Assembly (NCBI GenBank): GCA_905235355.1
Contig: CAJOLM010000057.1
Coordinates: 1 to 6,871 of the forward strand
DNA from: an uncultured Elusimicrobiales bacterium
Lineage (GTDB): Bacteria; Elusimicrobiota; Elusimicrobia; Elusimicrobiales; Elusimicrobiaceae
Direction of reading: 5' to 3'
Length of the DNA stretch: 6,871 nt
Position numbers and translations under genes: made by a program. Below, piece by piece: positions 1-5,956 of this stretch. The notes under the pieces are model-generated. The model was not told the origin of the DNA and searched no databases. It saw only the letters and a program-made list of their open reading frames with translations. Each line of letters begins with the position of its first letter. Within the stretch, counting starts at the first letter, position 1.

Positions 1-32
1 ATGGAAGAGGGCAAGCGTATCTGATAAATTAA

Positions 33-1322
33 TTATTTGGTAAGCGGCTCTAGCGTGCGCTTGTAGCCGTCGGTTTGTACGACGCGCGCTTTGAAAATTT
101 GCCCTACTTTAACCGGGCGCGTAAAGCTCACTTGTCCATCAATATCCGGCGCGTCTTTGTAGGTGCGGCCAAAGGTTTCTCCGTCGGAAATCGCTTCTAA
201 AGTCGTGCCCAGCAGCCGCTTATTAATGCGGTCAATGACGCGGCTTTGCGCCTCTTCCAGTCGCAAGCGGCGCTCTTGTTTTACTTCTTGCGGAACTTGG
301 TCCGGCAGGCCGTGGGCGGCGGTGCCTTCCTCGCGGAAATACTCAAACACGCCCATATTATCAAATTCATAGTCTTGGACAAATTGCAGCAACTCTTTGA
401 AATCCTGCTCTGTTTCACCCGGGAAACCCACGATAAAATTGGTACGCAGCGAAATATCCGGTACGCGCTTTTTAAGCATATCCAATGTGCGGCGGATTTG
501 GGCCGCGTCACAGTGGCGGTTCATGCGCGTAAGCACCGGGTCTGCAATGTGTTGCAGCGGCACATCTATATAATGGAAAATGCGCGGCGTGCCGGCTATC
601 AGCCGTGCTAGTTCTTCCGTAATGCGGTGCGGATAACCATACATAATGCGCAAGCGTTTGATGCGGCGGTTTTGCAACAGGTCTTGCAACAAGGCGGGCA
701 ACTGCGGCGCGCCGTATAAATCCTGTCCGTATGAGGTGGTATCTTGCGCGATTAAGGAAATTTCCTTCACGCCGTTTTGCGCCATTAAATCTGCTTCGCG
801 CAGCACGTCCTCACGCGGTTTAGAGCGGTACGCACCGCGCAAAAAAGGGATTGTGCAATAGGCGCAGCGGTTATTGCACCCGTCGGCAATTTTAAGATAA
901 GCCGTATGCGGTGCGGTCAAACTCATTTTATATTCGGGCAAATATAAGCTTTTGGGTAGGGGGGAAAGCTGCGTGCCGGATGCTTGCAGCGTTTCCTCTA
1001 TATTCTCTTGCCCGGCGATAGAAAATACAATGTCAATGTCCGGAAATTCTTGGGCGATTTTCTCTTTGTAGCGTTGCACCAGGCAGCCGGTGACGGCTAC
1101 TTTTTTGATGCGGCCCTGCTTTTTAAGCTCCAGCGCGGCGCGGATTTCGTTTTCCGCTTCTTCCACGGCAGAGGCAATAAAACCGCAGGTATTGATAATC
1201 AGCACATCGGCGCCGTCCGGCTCGGGCTGGAACTGATGGCCTTTAGCCAGCAGGCGGGCGGTAAATTCTTCGCTATTGGTTAAATTTTTGGGGCAACCCA
1301 AACTGACAAGAGAAAATTTCAT
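33..1322 (-). CDS. rimO: Ribosomal protein S12 methylthiotransferase RimO
   Basis: A cytoplasmic radical-SAM enzyme of the methylthiotransferase family; RimO adds a methylthio group to the conserved aspartate of ribosomal protein S12. Its 429 residues match the family's usual length. The N-terminal domain (about 1-115) carries the three cluster cysteines C10, C46 and C80. The opening SLGCPKN (residues 7-13) is the RimO form, not the MiaB form, so I call RimO rather than the tRNA enzyme. The radical-SAM core (about 138-345) has C149-NNR-C153-AY-C156 for the second 4Fe-4S cluster. A TRAM-like RNA/protein-binding domain fills about 364-428. The ATG lies 6 bases after the ktrB stop with no clear Shine-Dalgarno, so translation probably depends on coupling to ktrB in one transcript. 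The stop is TAA. S12 itself (rpsL) is not in the window. All cluster cysteines are present and nothing looks broken. Confidence 0.95.
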   Translation of the reverse strand: MKFSLVSLGCPKNLTNSEEFTARLLAKGHQFQPEPDGADVLIINTCGFIASAVEEAENEIRAALELKKQGRIKKVAVTGCLVQRYKEKIAQEFPDIDIVFSIAGQENIEETLQASGTQLSPLPKSLYLPEYKMSLTAPHTAYLKIADGCNNRCAYCTIPFLRGAYRSKPREDVLREADLMAQNGVKEISLIAQDTTSYGQDLYGAPQLPALLQDLLQNRRIKRLRIMYGYPHRITEELARLIAGTPRIFHYIDVPLQHIADPVLTRMNRHCDAAQIRRTLDMLKKRVPDISLRTNFIVGFPGETEQDFKELLQFVQDYEFDNMGVFEYFREEGTAAHGLPDQVPQEVKQERRLRLEEAQSRVIDRINKRLLGTTLEAISDGETFGRTYKDAPDIDGQVSFTRPVKVGQIFKARVVQTDGYKRTLEPLTK

Positions 1323-1328
1323 ACTATT

Positions 1329-2711
1329 TTACACCGCCAGGTCTTCGCGCTTGACGGTTTCTTCCTCTTTTTCAAGCTCGTCTTCGTCCCGCTGCAACAG
1401 CGCCATACCAAAGGTAATTACCCCGATACGTCCCACCAGCATCGCTACAATAATGATTAGCTTGCCCAGCGTACTCAGCTGCGCCGTCGCGCCAATGCTC
1501 ATACCGCCTGTGCTCAAGGCCGCCACCGCTTCAAATAAAATATCAATCAGCGGCATGGTCTTTTCGGTCCACATCAGCAGGAACATGGTAATAAAGAACA
1601 GCATGGTATAAGAAATAAAAGTGGAGTTCGCCATATACAGGCGGTAAACAGGGATTTGCCGCCCCAAAAACGTGATGTATTTGCGCCCGAATAAATGGCT
1701 GGTTACCGTGGCTACTAAACAGGTAAACGTCGTTGTCTTCAAGCCGCCGCCCGTGCCGGAGGGGGAGCCGCCAATCGTCATCAGCCCCATAATAATAAGC
1801 AGCGAACACGGTGCCCAAGCAGATACAGGCACAGTGGAAAATCCGGCGGTGGTCATGGCGGCAATCGCCTGGAACAAGGCCGCAGACGGCTCTATGCCCG
1901 GATTAGTCAGCAAAATCAAAAAGGTGCCTGTCGTCAATATACCGATAGTGGATAGCACAATAATGCGCGTAGTATAAGAAATTTCTTTTACCCGACCGAT
2001 GATGCGGTTGAATAAATCGGTCACCACGATAAAGCCCATGGCGCCTGCCAAAGACAAGCTAGCAATCACAATATTAATTGTCTTGCTGTGTTCAAAGGAC
2101 ATAAAACTGTCCGGAAATAAACTAAATCCCGCCGTACAAAAAGCAGACACACTATGAAAGGCCGCATACCAAATGGCCTCCAGCGTGCCGTAGCCATTGT
2201 GCGCAAAATAATTATACAGAAACGCGCCGCCAATCAGTTCCGCAAACGCCGTAAAGACAATAACAGAATAAAGAAAATCATTTAAACGCACAGTACGCGG
2301 CAAGGCAAATTCGGTATTTAATACTTCGGTGTGGCGGTGGCGCAAGCGGTGGGAAAAAGACAAATAAATAAAGGAAGACATCGTCATGTACCCAATCCCG
2401 CCAAGCTGAATGAGCAGCAGGACAATTAATTTGCCTAAAAATGTATAAGACTGCGCAAAATTGACGCTGGTCAGCCCGGTGGTGGAAGTGGCAGAGGCCG
2501 CCGTAAACAAATTGTCTATCCAGCTCACATCCACGCTATTCATAAACGGCAGCGACAGGATCATCCAGGCCGTAAAAGTATATACCAAAATAGCTTGCAG
2601 CATATTTTGGTGCGGGGACAGGCGCAACACAAACAGGGTGTACTTTTTAAGACTTAAGCGAAAAAAGCTCCACACATTATTAAATAATTGTTTCCAAGAA
2701 ATACGAGCCAT
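1329..2711 (-). CDS. ktrB: TrkH/KtrB-family potassium uptake membrane subunit
   Basis: An inner-membrane K+-translocating subunit of the Ktr/Trk superfamily (460 aa). The sequence shows four M1-P-M2 repeats. Their selectivity filters follow T-x-G-hydrophobic-S/T at TTGLT (G79), TAGFS (G195), TAGFS (G290) and TGGMS (G403). The segment GGSPSGTGGGLKTTT (314-328) is the intramembrane gating loop in the third repeat. VGRIG (426-430) is in the last helix. Only about 36 residues precede the first membrane helix, so the extra N-terminal helix pair of classical TrkH is absent and KtrB is the better name. The C-terminus (441-460) is highly charged, rich in E, D and K. No cytosolic nucleotide-binding partner (KtrA/TrkA) is in the window, so it must be encoded elsewhere if used. 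The ATG start has no Shine-Dalgarno, but an extended -10 lies immediately upstream. rimO follows after 6 bases, suggesting co-transcription. Confidence 0.9.
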   Translation of the reverse strand: MARISWKQLFNNVWSFFRLSLKKYTLFVLRLSPHQNMLQAILVYTFTAWMILSLPFMNSVDVSWIDNLFTAASATSTTGLTSVNFAQSYTFLGKLIVLLLIQLGGIGYMTMSSFIYLSFSHRLRHRHTEVLNTEFALPRTVRLNDFLYSVIVFTAFAELIGGAFLYNYFAHNGYGTLEAIWYAAFHSVSAFCTAGFSLFPDSFMSFEHSKTINIVIASLSLAGAMGFIVVTDLFNRIIGRVKEISYTTRIIVLSTIGILTTGTFLILLTNPGIEPSAALFQAIAAMTTAGFSTVPVSAWAPCSLLIIMGLMTIGGSPSGTGGGLKTTTFTCLVATVTSHLFGRKYITFLGRQIPVYRLYMANSTFISYTMLFFITMFLLMWTEKTMPLIDILFEAVAALSTGGMSIGATAQLSTLGKLIIIVAMLVGRIGVITFGMALLQRDEDELEKEEETVKREDLAV

Positions 2712-2718
2712 ATATAGT

Positions 2719-2727
2719 ATTGTAGCA
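2719..2727 (-). promoter_or_regulatory. Extended -10 promoter for ktrB-rimO
   Basis: The minus strand reads TGCTACAAT, a TGn extended -10 with hexamer TACAAT (2719-2724). No good -35 is present; the best is TTTCAA at 16 bases, 3 of 6 matches. The predicted start, at about 2712 or 2711, falls on or one base before the ktrB ATG. The transcript would then be essentially leaderless, which fits the lack of a Shine-Dalgarno. This is inferred from motif matching only. Confidence 0.5.
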
Positions 2728-2748
2728 ATTTGTGAGCCATTTGAAATA

Positions 2749-2771
2749 CTTCCCCGGTTTTGCCGGGGAAG
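2749..2771 (-). terminator. Hairpin after osmC, likely terminator
   Basis: A perfect 9-bp stem (CTTCCCCGG with CCGGGGAAG) and a 5-base loop begin 3 bases after the osmC stop. On the minus strand it is followed by TATTTC, a poor U-tract. It therefore probably terminates osmC transcription partially, or protects the 3' end. It separates osmC from the ktrB promoter. Confidence 0.6.
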
Positions 2772-2774
2772 AAA

Positions 2775-3164
2775 TTAATCTGCCAGGACGGTATATTCTA
2801 TGTCCGGATGCAAGCTGCGGTGCACCGGGCATAGCTCCGCCGCGTGCAGGCAGCGCCGCCGCACATCTTCCGGCAGGCCGGCAGGTAAGGCAATGTGCAG
2901 CTTAACTTTTTTAAGCCCGGAAGCGTCCGGCGCAAACGTCGGCTCCACGGTAATACTGGCACCCTCTAATTGGTGATTTGTTTTAGCAGCTACCGCGCCC
3001 ATCATGGTCAGCGTGCACGCGCCTAAAGCAGCCGCTAACATTTGCCCCGGGGTAACGTGCAGCCCTTTGTTATCATGGGCGGTATATAAAACGTCCTCTA
3101 TTCCGTCTGTATGGATAGTGACTTGCGTGTCATTTGCATAGGTACAATGGATTTTATCTTGCAT
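2775..3164 (-). CDS. OsmC/Ohr-family peroxiredoxin-like protein
   Basis: A 129-aa cytoplasmic protein of the OsmC/Ohr superfamily, whose characterised members use a cysteine pair to reduce organic hydroperoxides. The two family cysteines are visible. C50 lies in LGACTLTMM, after the PGQMLAAAL helix start. C112 lies in ELCPVHRSL, which matches the CPVH-type second cysteine motif. The order is an N-terminal beta region (1-30), a central helix with C50, a beta strand (SITVEP, 70-75), a helix with C112, and a final strand ending in YTVLAD. The length is at the short end of the family. The start is well supported by AAGGAGGG just upstream. I would not assign OsmC versus Ohr versus the YhfA-like branch from this sequence alone, so the physiological substrate is open. 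It is divergent from rpsO and has its own promoter candidates. Confidence 0.9.
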   Translation of the reverse strand: MQDKIHCTYANDTQVTIHTDGIEDVLYTAHDNKGLHVTPGQMLAAALGACTLTMMGAVAAKTNHQLEGASITVEPTFAPDASGLKKVKLHIALPAGLPEDVRRRCLHAAELCPVHRSLHPDIEYTVLAD

Positions 3165-3167
3165 AAT

Positions 3168-3175
3168 CCCTCCTT
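3168..3175 (-). promoter_or_regulatory. Strong ribosome binding site of osmC
   Basis: The minus strand reads AAGGAGGG, 3 bases before the ATG at 3164. It is the strongest Shine-Dalgarno in the window and fixes the osmC start. It contrasts with rpsO, ktrB and rimO, which have none that I can see. Confidence 0.85.
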
Positions 3176-3189
3176 ATATATAGTGCTTT

Positions 3190-3218
3190 AGTGTAGCGGT
3201 TTGCCCAAAAATACGCAA
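3190..3218 (-). promoter_or_regulatory. Proximal promoter candidate for osmC
   Basis: On the minus strand TTGCGT (3213-3218) and TACACT (3190-3195) are separated by exactly 17 bases. The match to the sigma-70 consensus is moderate, 3/6 and 4/6. The predicted start near 3183 gives a leader of about 19 bases that just includes the ribosome binding site. Correct spacing and position are the main support. Confidence 0.45.
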
Positions 3219-3230
3219 GGGGGAAAATGT

Positions 3231-3258
3231 ATTATATGGTATAATATATATATGTAAG
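3231..3258 (-). promoter_or_regulatory. Distal promoter candidate for osmC
   Basis: On the minus strand CTTACA (3253-3258, 4/6) is followed after 16 bases by a perfect TATAAT (3231-3236). The predicted start near 3224 gives a leader of about 60 bases. The -10 is half of an inverted repeat with a plus-strand TATAAT, so this promoter may compete with the plus-strand one. The region is very AT-rich, which raises the chance of a false match. Confidence 0.4.
3237..3245 (+). promoter_or_regulatory. Upstream extended -10 (P1) toward rpsO
   Basis: TGGTATAAT is a perfect TGn extended -10. I see no -35 at 16-18 bases; the expected place is AAGGGG. The predicted start is near 3252. The transcript would meet the hairpin at 3262-3291 after about 10 bases, so most transcripts may be short unless they read through to rpsO. 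Confidence 0.5.
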
Positions 3259-3261
3259 CAG

Positions 3262-3300
3262 CCCCTAAAAGAGAACTATTTCTTTTAGGGGTATTTATTT
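3262..3300 (+). terminator. Hairpin with T-rich tail upstream of rpsO
   Basis: A perfect 11-bp stem (CCCCTAAAAGA, 3262-3272, with TCTTTTAGGGG, 3281-3291) has an 8-base loop and is followed by TATTTATTT. The T-rich tail lies only on the plus-strand 3' side, so it is oriented to stop plus-strand transcription. No plus-strand gene precedes it; only promoter P1 does. It could be an attenuator, the terminator of a ~50-nt RNA, or an insulator. Confidence 0.6.
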
Positions 3301-3308
3301 GGTATAAT
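3300..3308 (+). promoter_or_regulatory. Main rpsO-pnp promoter candidate (P2), extended -10
   Basis: This is a second perfect TGGTATAAT, identical to P1 and 63 bases downstream. The best -35 at 17 bases is TTCTTT (3280-3285), inside the 3' arm of the hairpin. The predicted start near 3315 yields a leader of about 108 bases before the rpsO ATG. It is the best-placed promoter for rpsO-pnp. Confidence 0.6.
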
Positions 3309-3314
3309 AAAGTG

Positions 3315-3422
3315 TCGTATTAAGTACAAATTAAAACAGGAGAAGGTTGGACTCCGGCTCGGTATTTCCTAAGGTGATGGGATACTTGGTCGTACAGTTT
3401 TCAGCCTAAGTGTAAAAATAAA
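3315..3422 (+). promoter_or_regulatory. Structured rpsO 5' leader, candidate S15-responsive RNA
   Basis: This 108-base leader can fold several ways. GGAG (3339-3342) pairs with CTCC (3352-3355). GTATTTC (3362-3368) pairs with GGGATAC (3379-3385), with two G-U pairs. AAAAC (3333-3337) can pair with GTTTT (3397-3401) and enclose both hairpins as a three-way junction. CCTAAG occurs twice (3368-3373 and 3405-3410), and ACTTGG (3384-3389) can pair with either copy, leaving a bulged U. The second copy is 12 bases before the ATG. rpsO leaders in several bacterial groups bind S15 and repress translation, using unrelated folds. Function here is inferred from position and pairing; no match to a known rpsO leader class was established. 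Confidence 0.45.
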
Positions 3423-3692
3423 ATGGTATTATCGTTGCAAGACAGAAAAGACATTATCAGCAAATTCCAAACCAGCGCCAATGACACCGGCTCTGCCGCT
3501 GTGCAAATCGCGCTTATCACGGAACGTATCTCTTACATTTCCAATCACTTGAAAAGCAACCCGAAAGATTTTGCCGGGGAACGCGGACTGAACAAACTCG
3601 TCGGTCAGCGCAAACGCTTATTGGCTTACCTCAAGAAATCTGATTTTGAAAAATATCAGCAAGTAACCAAAGAACTCAAATTAAGGAAATAA
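3423..3692 (+). CDS. rpsO: 30S ribosomal protein S15
   Basis: An 89-aa primary-binding protein of the small subunit platform, which binds the 16S three-way junction of helices 20, 21 and 22. The length and the landmarks NDTGSAAVQIALIT (20-33), HLK (42-44), RGLNKLVGQRKRLLAYLKK (54-72) and the LKLRK end are diagnostic. By alignment to E. coli S15 (numbered without Met), H41 and D48 are kept as H42 and D49. H45, S51 and R52 become N46, G52 and E53, within the loop that touches rRNA. As I recall, similar changes occur in Bacteroidota S15, so this is lineage variation and not damage. No Shine-Dalgarno precedes the ATG; the 10 bases before it are almost all A and T. pnp follows 6 bases later with its ribosome binding site inside the rpsO 3' end, so the two are surely co-transcribed. 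Confidence 0.97.
   Translation: MVLSLQDRKDIISKFQTSANDTGSAAVQIALITERISYISNHLKSNPKDFAGERGLNKLVGQRKRLLAYLKKSDFEKYQQVTKELKLRK
3683..3688 (+). promoter_or_regulatory. pnp ribosome binding site inside rpsO
   Basis: AAGGAA lies about 10 bases before the pnp ATG, within the last codons of rpsO. Ribosomes finishing rpsO cover this site, so pnp translation is probably coupled to rpsO. Confidence 0.6.
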
Positions 3693-3698
3693 TTTTAC

Positions 3699-5810
3699 AT
3701 GGAAAATTTTAACCACAAATTTGACATCCAAACCGTGGATGTGGAAATTGGCGGTCAAAAAATTACCCTGCAAACGGGGTTGATTGCCAAACAATCTGAT
3801 GGCGCTGTCATGGCCACTATGGGCGACACGAAAGTACTCGCCACTGCCGTGAGCACCAAAGAGCAAAAGCCGGGTCTGTCCGACTTTATGCCCTTGACTG
3901 TCAATTACAAAGAGCGCACCTATGCCGCCGGCAAAATCCCGGGTGGTTTTTTCAAACGTGAAGGCCGCGCCAGCAAGAAAGAAACCCTTTCTTCCCGTAT
4001 TATTGACCGCACCCTGCGCCCGATTTTCCCGGAAGGTTTTGCTTGCGAAACCAACGTCACGGCCATGGTGCTTTCTTATGAAGAAGAACGCGGCGCGGAT
4101 ATTTTAAGCGTGCTGGCGTCTTCTGCTGCGCTAGTGATTTCTTCTATTCCGTTTAATGAGCCTGTAGCCGCTGTGCGCATTGGCCGCATTAACGGTCAGT
4201 ACATTGTCAACCCGACCAAAACCCAAGAAGCCGAGTGCGATATGGACCTGGTCATTGCCGGGTCTGCCCAAGGGCTGCTAATGGTAGAAGGTGGTGCCAA
4301 AGAAGTAGAAGAAGAATCCATCATCAAAGCTATGGAAGTAGCCAAGCCGGAAATTGACAAAATGTGTGCCGTGCAGCTCAAACTGCGCGAACTGGCCGGC
4401 AAGCCGAAATTTGAATATGTCGTAGAAAAATTGCCGCAAGAAGTGGCTGATTTAGCCAACGGAAAATTCCGCCAAGAAGCCAAAAATATCTTGCACGCTT
4501 TTTCTGACAAACAAACCCGCGACCTGCAAGTAGCCAAACTCAAAGCTTCTTTTACCGAAGAATTGACTCCTACTTATGCAGACAATGCCGCCACCTATGC
4601 CGCCTTTGCGCTGGAACAAATTATGTACGAAGAATCCCGCGCTATGGTACTCAATGAAGGCGTGCGCGTGGACGGACGCAAACCGGAAGAAATCCGCCCG
4701 TTAAGCTCTATGGTGGGTCTCTTGCCGCGTGCGCACGGCTCTGCCTTGTTCACCCGCGGTCAAACACAATCTTTAGCAGTAGCCACCTTGGGTACGGCTG
4801 ATGATCAGCAAATGGTGGAAGGATTAGATGAAACCTCCTACGAACGCTTTATGCTGCATTACAACTTCCCGGGTTTTGCCACGGGTGAGTGCAAACCGGA
4901 CCGCAGCCCCGGCCGCCGCGAAATCGGTCACGGGGAACTGGCGCGCCGCGCGCTCATGCCGCTTATCCCGAGCGAAGAAGAATTTCCGTATACCATTCGC
5001 GTCGTATCTGACATTATGGAATCCAACGGCTCTTCCTCTATGGCGAGCGTCTGCGGCGGCTCTTTAGCCCTGTTTGATGCGGGCGTGCCGATGAAAGCGG
5101 CCTGCTCCGGTATTGCCATGGGTGCCATTTCCGGCAACGGCAAATTTGTCGTTCTGTCCGATATTATGGGTCTGGAAGACCACTTGGGCGATATGGACTT
5201 TAAGTTGACCGGGTCCCGTAAAGGTATTACCGCGTTCCAAATGGACGTAAAACTCAAAACGGGTATCCCGCTGGATATTTTACGCCAAGCCATTGCGCAA
5301 GCGACCCGCGGCCGCATGCACATCATGGAACACATGGAAAAAACCATTGCAGAGCCGAAAAAAGAAGTGTCCCGCTTTGCCCCGGTGATTTACAAAATGA
5401 AAATCCCCGTGGACAAAATCGGCGCTTTGATCGGCCCCGGCGGTAAAAATATTAAACGCATTACCGAATCTACCGGCACCAAGATTGATATCCAAGAGGA
5501 CGGCACTGTATCCATTGCCGCCGCTAACGGAGACAAATTGGACGCTGCCAAAGCGGAAATTGAAATGATGACCGCCGAAGCAGAAGTGGGCAAAATCTAC
5601 AAAGGTAAAGTGGTATCTATCCAACCCTTTGGCGCGTTTGTAGAAATCTTGCCGGGTAAAGACGGACTGCTGCACATTTCCGAAATTGAAAAACACCGCA
5701 TCAACAAAGTAGAAGACGTACTGCACTTGGGTGATGAAGTGGAAGTGAAATGTGTGGAGATTGACGGCAGCGGTAAGGTCCGCTTGTCGCGCAAAATCCT
5801 GCTCAAATAG
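3699..5810 (+). CDS. pnp: Polyribonucleotide nucleotidyltransferase (PNPase)
   Basis: A trimeric cytoplasmic 3'-5' phosphorolytic exoribonuclease that releases nucleoside diphosphates and can also add tails; often a degradosome subunit. The 703 residues are close to the 711 of E. coli and all domains are present: first RNase PH-like (about 12-145), alpha-helical domain (about 150-240), second RNase PH-like (about 325-550), KH (about 565-625) and S1 (about 629-701). FFKREGR (84-90) matches the conserved RNA-binding FFRREGR. The phosphate-binding serines are S445-S447 in NGSSSMAS. DHLGDMDFK holds the metal/catalytic D494, D500 and K502, equivalent to E. coli D486, D492 and K494. The KH loop is GPGG (579-582). 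The S1 domain starts at GKIYKGKV. The gene is intact and ends in TAG, 15 bases before a strong terminator. The 6-base gap after rpsO leaves no room for the RNase III-processed pnp leader hairpin of E. coli. Confidence 0.98.
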   Translation: MENFNHKFDIQTVDVEIGGQKITLQTGLIAKQSDGAVMATMGDTKVLATAVSTKEQKPGLSDFMPLTVNYKERTYAAGKIPGGFFKREGRASKKETLSSRIIDRTLRPIFPEGFACETNVTAMVLSYEEERGADILSVLASSAALVISSIPFNEPVAAVRIGRINGQYIVNPTKTQEAECDMDLVIAGSAQGLLMVEGGAKEVEEESIIKAMEVAKPEIDKMCAVQLKLRELAGKPKFEYVVEKLPQEVADLANGKFRQEAKNILHAFSDKQTRDLQVAKLKASFTEELTPTYADNAATYAAFALEQIMYEESRAMVLNEGVRVDGRKPEEIRPLSSMVGLLPRAHGSALFTRGQTQSLAVATLGTADDQQMVEGLDETSYERFMLHYNFPGFATGECKPDRSPGRREIGHGELARRALMPLIPSEEEFPYTIRVVSDIMESNGSSSMASVCGGSLALFDAGVPMKAACSGIAMGAISGNGKFVVLSDIMGLEDHLGDMDFKLTGSRKGITAFQMDVKLKTGIPLDILRQAIAQATRGRMHIMEHMEKTIAEPKKEVSRFAPVIYKMKIPVDKIGALIGPGGKNIKRITESTGTKIDIQEDGTVSIAAANGDKLDAAKAEIEMMTAEAEVGKIYKGKVVSIQPFGAFVEILPGKDGLLHISEIEKHRINKVEDVLHLGDEVEVKCVEIDGSGKVRLSRKILLK

Positions 5811-5825
5811 TTTTACGAGCTAAAC

Positions 5826-5862
5826 AAAACCCCGGAGCTGACACTCGGCCCCGGGGTTTTTT
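5826..5862 (+). terminator. Intrinsic terminator of rpsO-pnp
   Basis: A perfect 10-bp stem, AAAACCCCGG (5826-5835) with CCGGGGTTTT (5851-5860), has a 15-base loop and ends in six T. It lies 15 bases after the pnp stop. The A-run on the 5' side faces the T-run, but no minus-strand gene lies just beyond to use it in reverse. Confidence 0.9.
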
Positions 5863-5893
5863 ATATCACATGGTAGAAAAAAGTACAAAAAAT

Positions 5894-5902
5894 TGCTAAA
5901 AT
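5894..5902 (+). promoter_or_regulatory. Extended -10 promoter candidate for accB
   Basis: TGCTAAAAT fits the TGn extended -10 with hexamer TAAAAT (5/6). No convincing -35 lies at 16-18 bases. The predicted start near 5909 gives a leader of about 48 bases. It follows the pnp terminator directly, so accB needs its own promoter, which supports the call. The A/T-rich background weakens it. Confidence 0.45.
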
Positions 5903-5913
5903 AATAAAAAGCT

Positions 5914-5934
5914 TCCGCCCGGCATTTCGGCGGA
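5914..5934 (+). other. Small hairpin in the accB leader
   Basis: TCCGCC (5914-5919) and GGCGGA (5929-5934) form a 6-bp stem with a 9-base loop, close to the predicted mRNA 5' end. The ribosome binding site AGAGGG (5941-5946) lies 6 bases downstream and stays outside the stem. No T-run follows, so it is not a terminator. It may simply stabilise the 5' end. Confidence 0.4.
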
Positions 5935-5956
5935 CTAATAAGAGGGTATTTGTTTT

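Noticed and set aside
1..32. Left edge: a 7-codon plus-strand frame (ATG to TGA) and a possible neighbouring gene end.
   Set aside because: Too short to judge. It could be the end of a convergent plus-strand gene or a spacer after rimO; no ribosome binding site or coding signal can be assessed.
246..611. 121-codon plus-strand open frame.
   Set aside because: It lies wholly opposite rimO, whose full set of motifs is intact; no recognisable domain or ribosome binding site.
3252..3257. ATG immediately followed by TAA at the predicted P1 transcript start.
   Set aside because: A start-stop in an AT-rich repeat without a Shine-Dalgarno is expected by chance.
3165..3422. Possible tRNA, riboswitch or CRISPR-like repeat in the intergenic region.
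   Set aside because: No cloverleaf, no CCA end, no regularly spaced repeats and no known riboswitch core that I recognise; only the hairpins and promoters listed.
4928..5347. 139-codon minus-strand open frame.
   Set aside because: Antisense to the catalytic core of pnp; its composition reflects the reverse of pnp codons.
5280..5726. 148-codon minus-strand frame rich in Phe and His.
   Set aside because: Antisense to the pnp KH and S1 region; the Phe/His bias comes from the reverse complement of Lys, Glu and Val codons.
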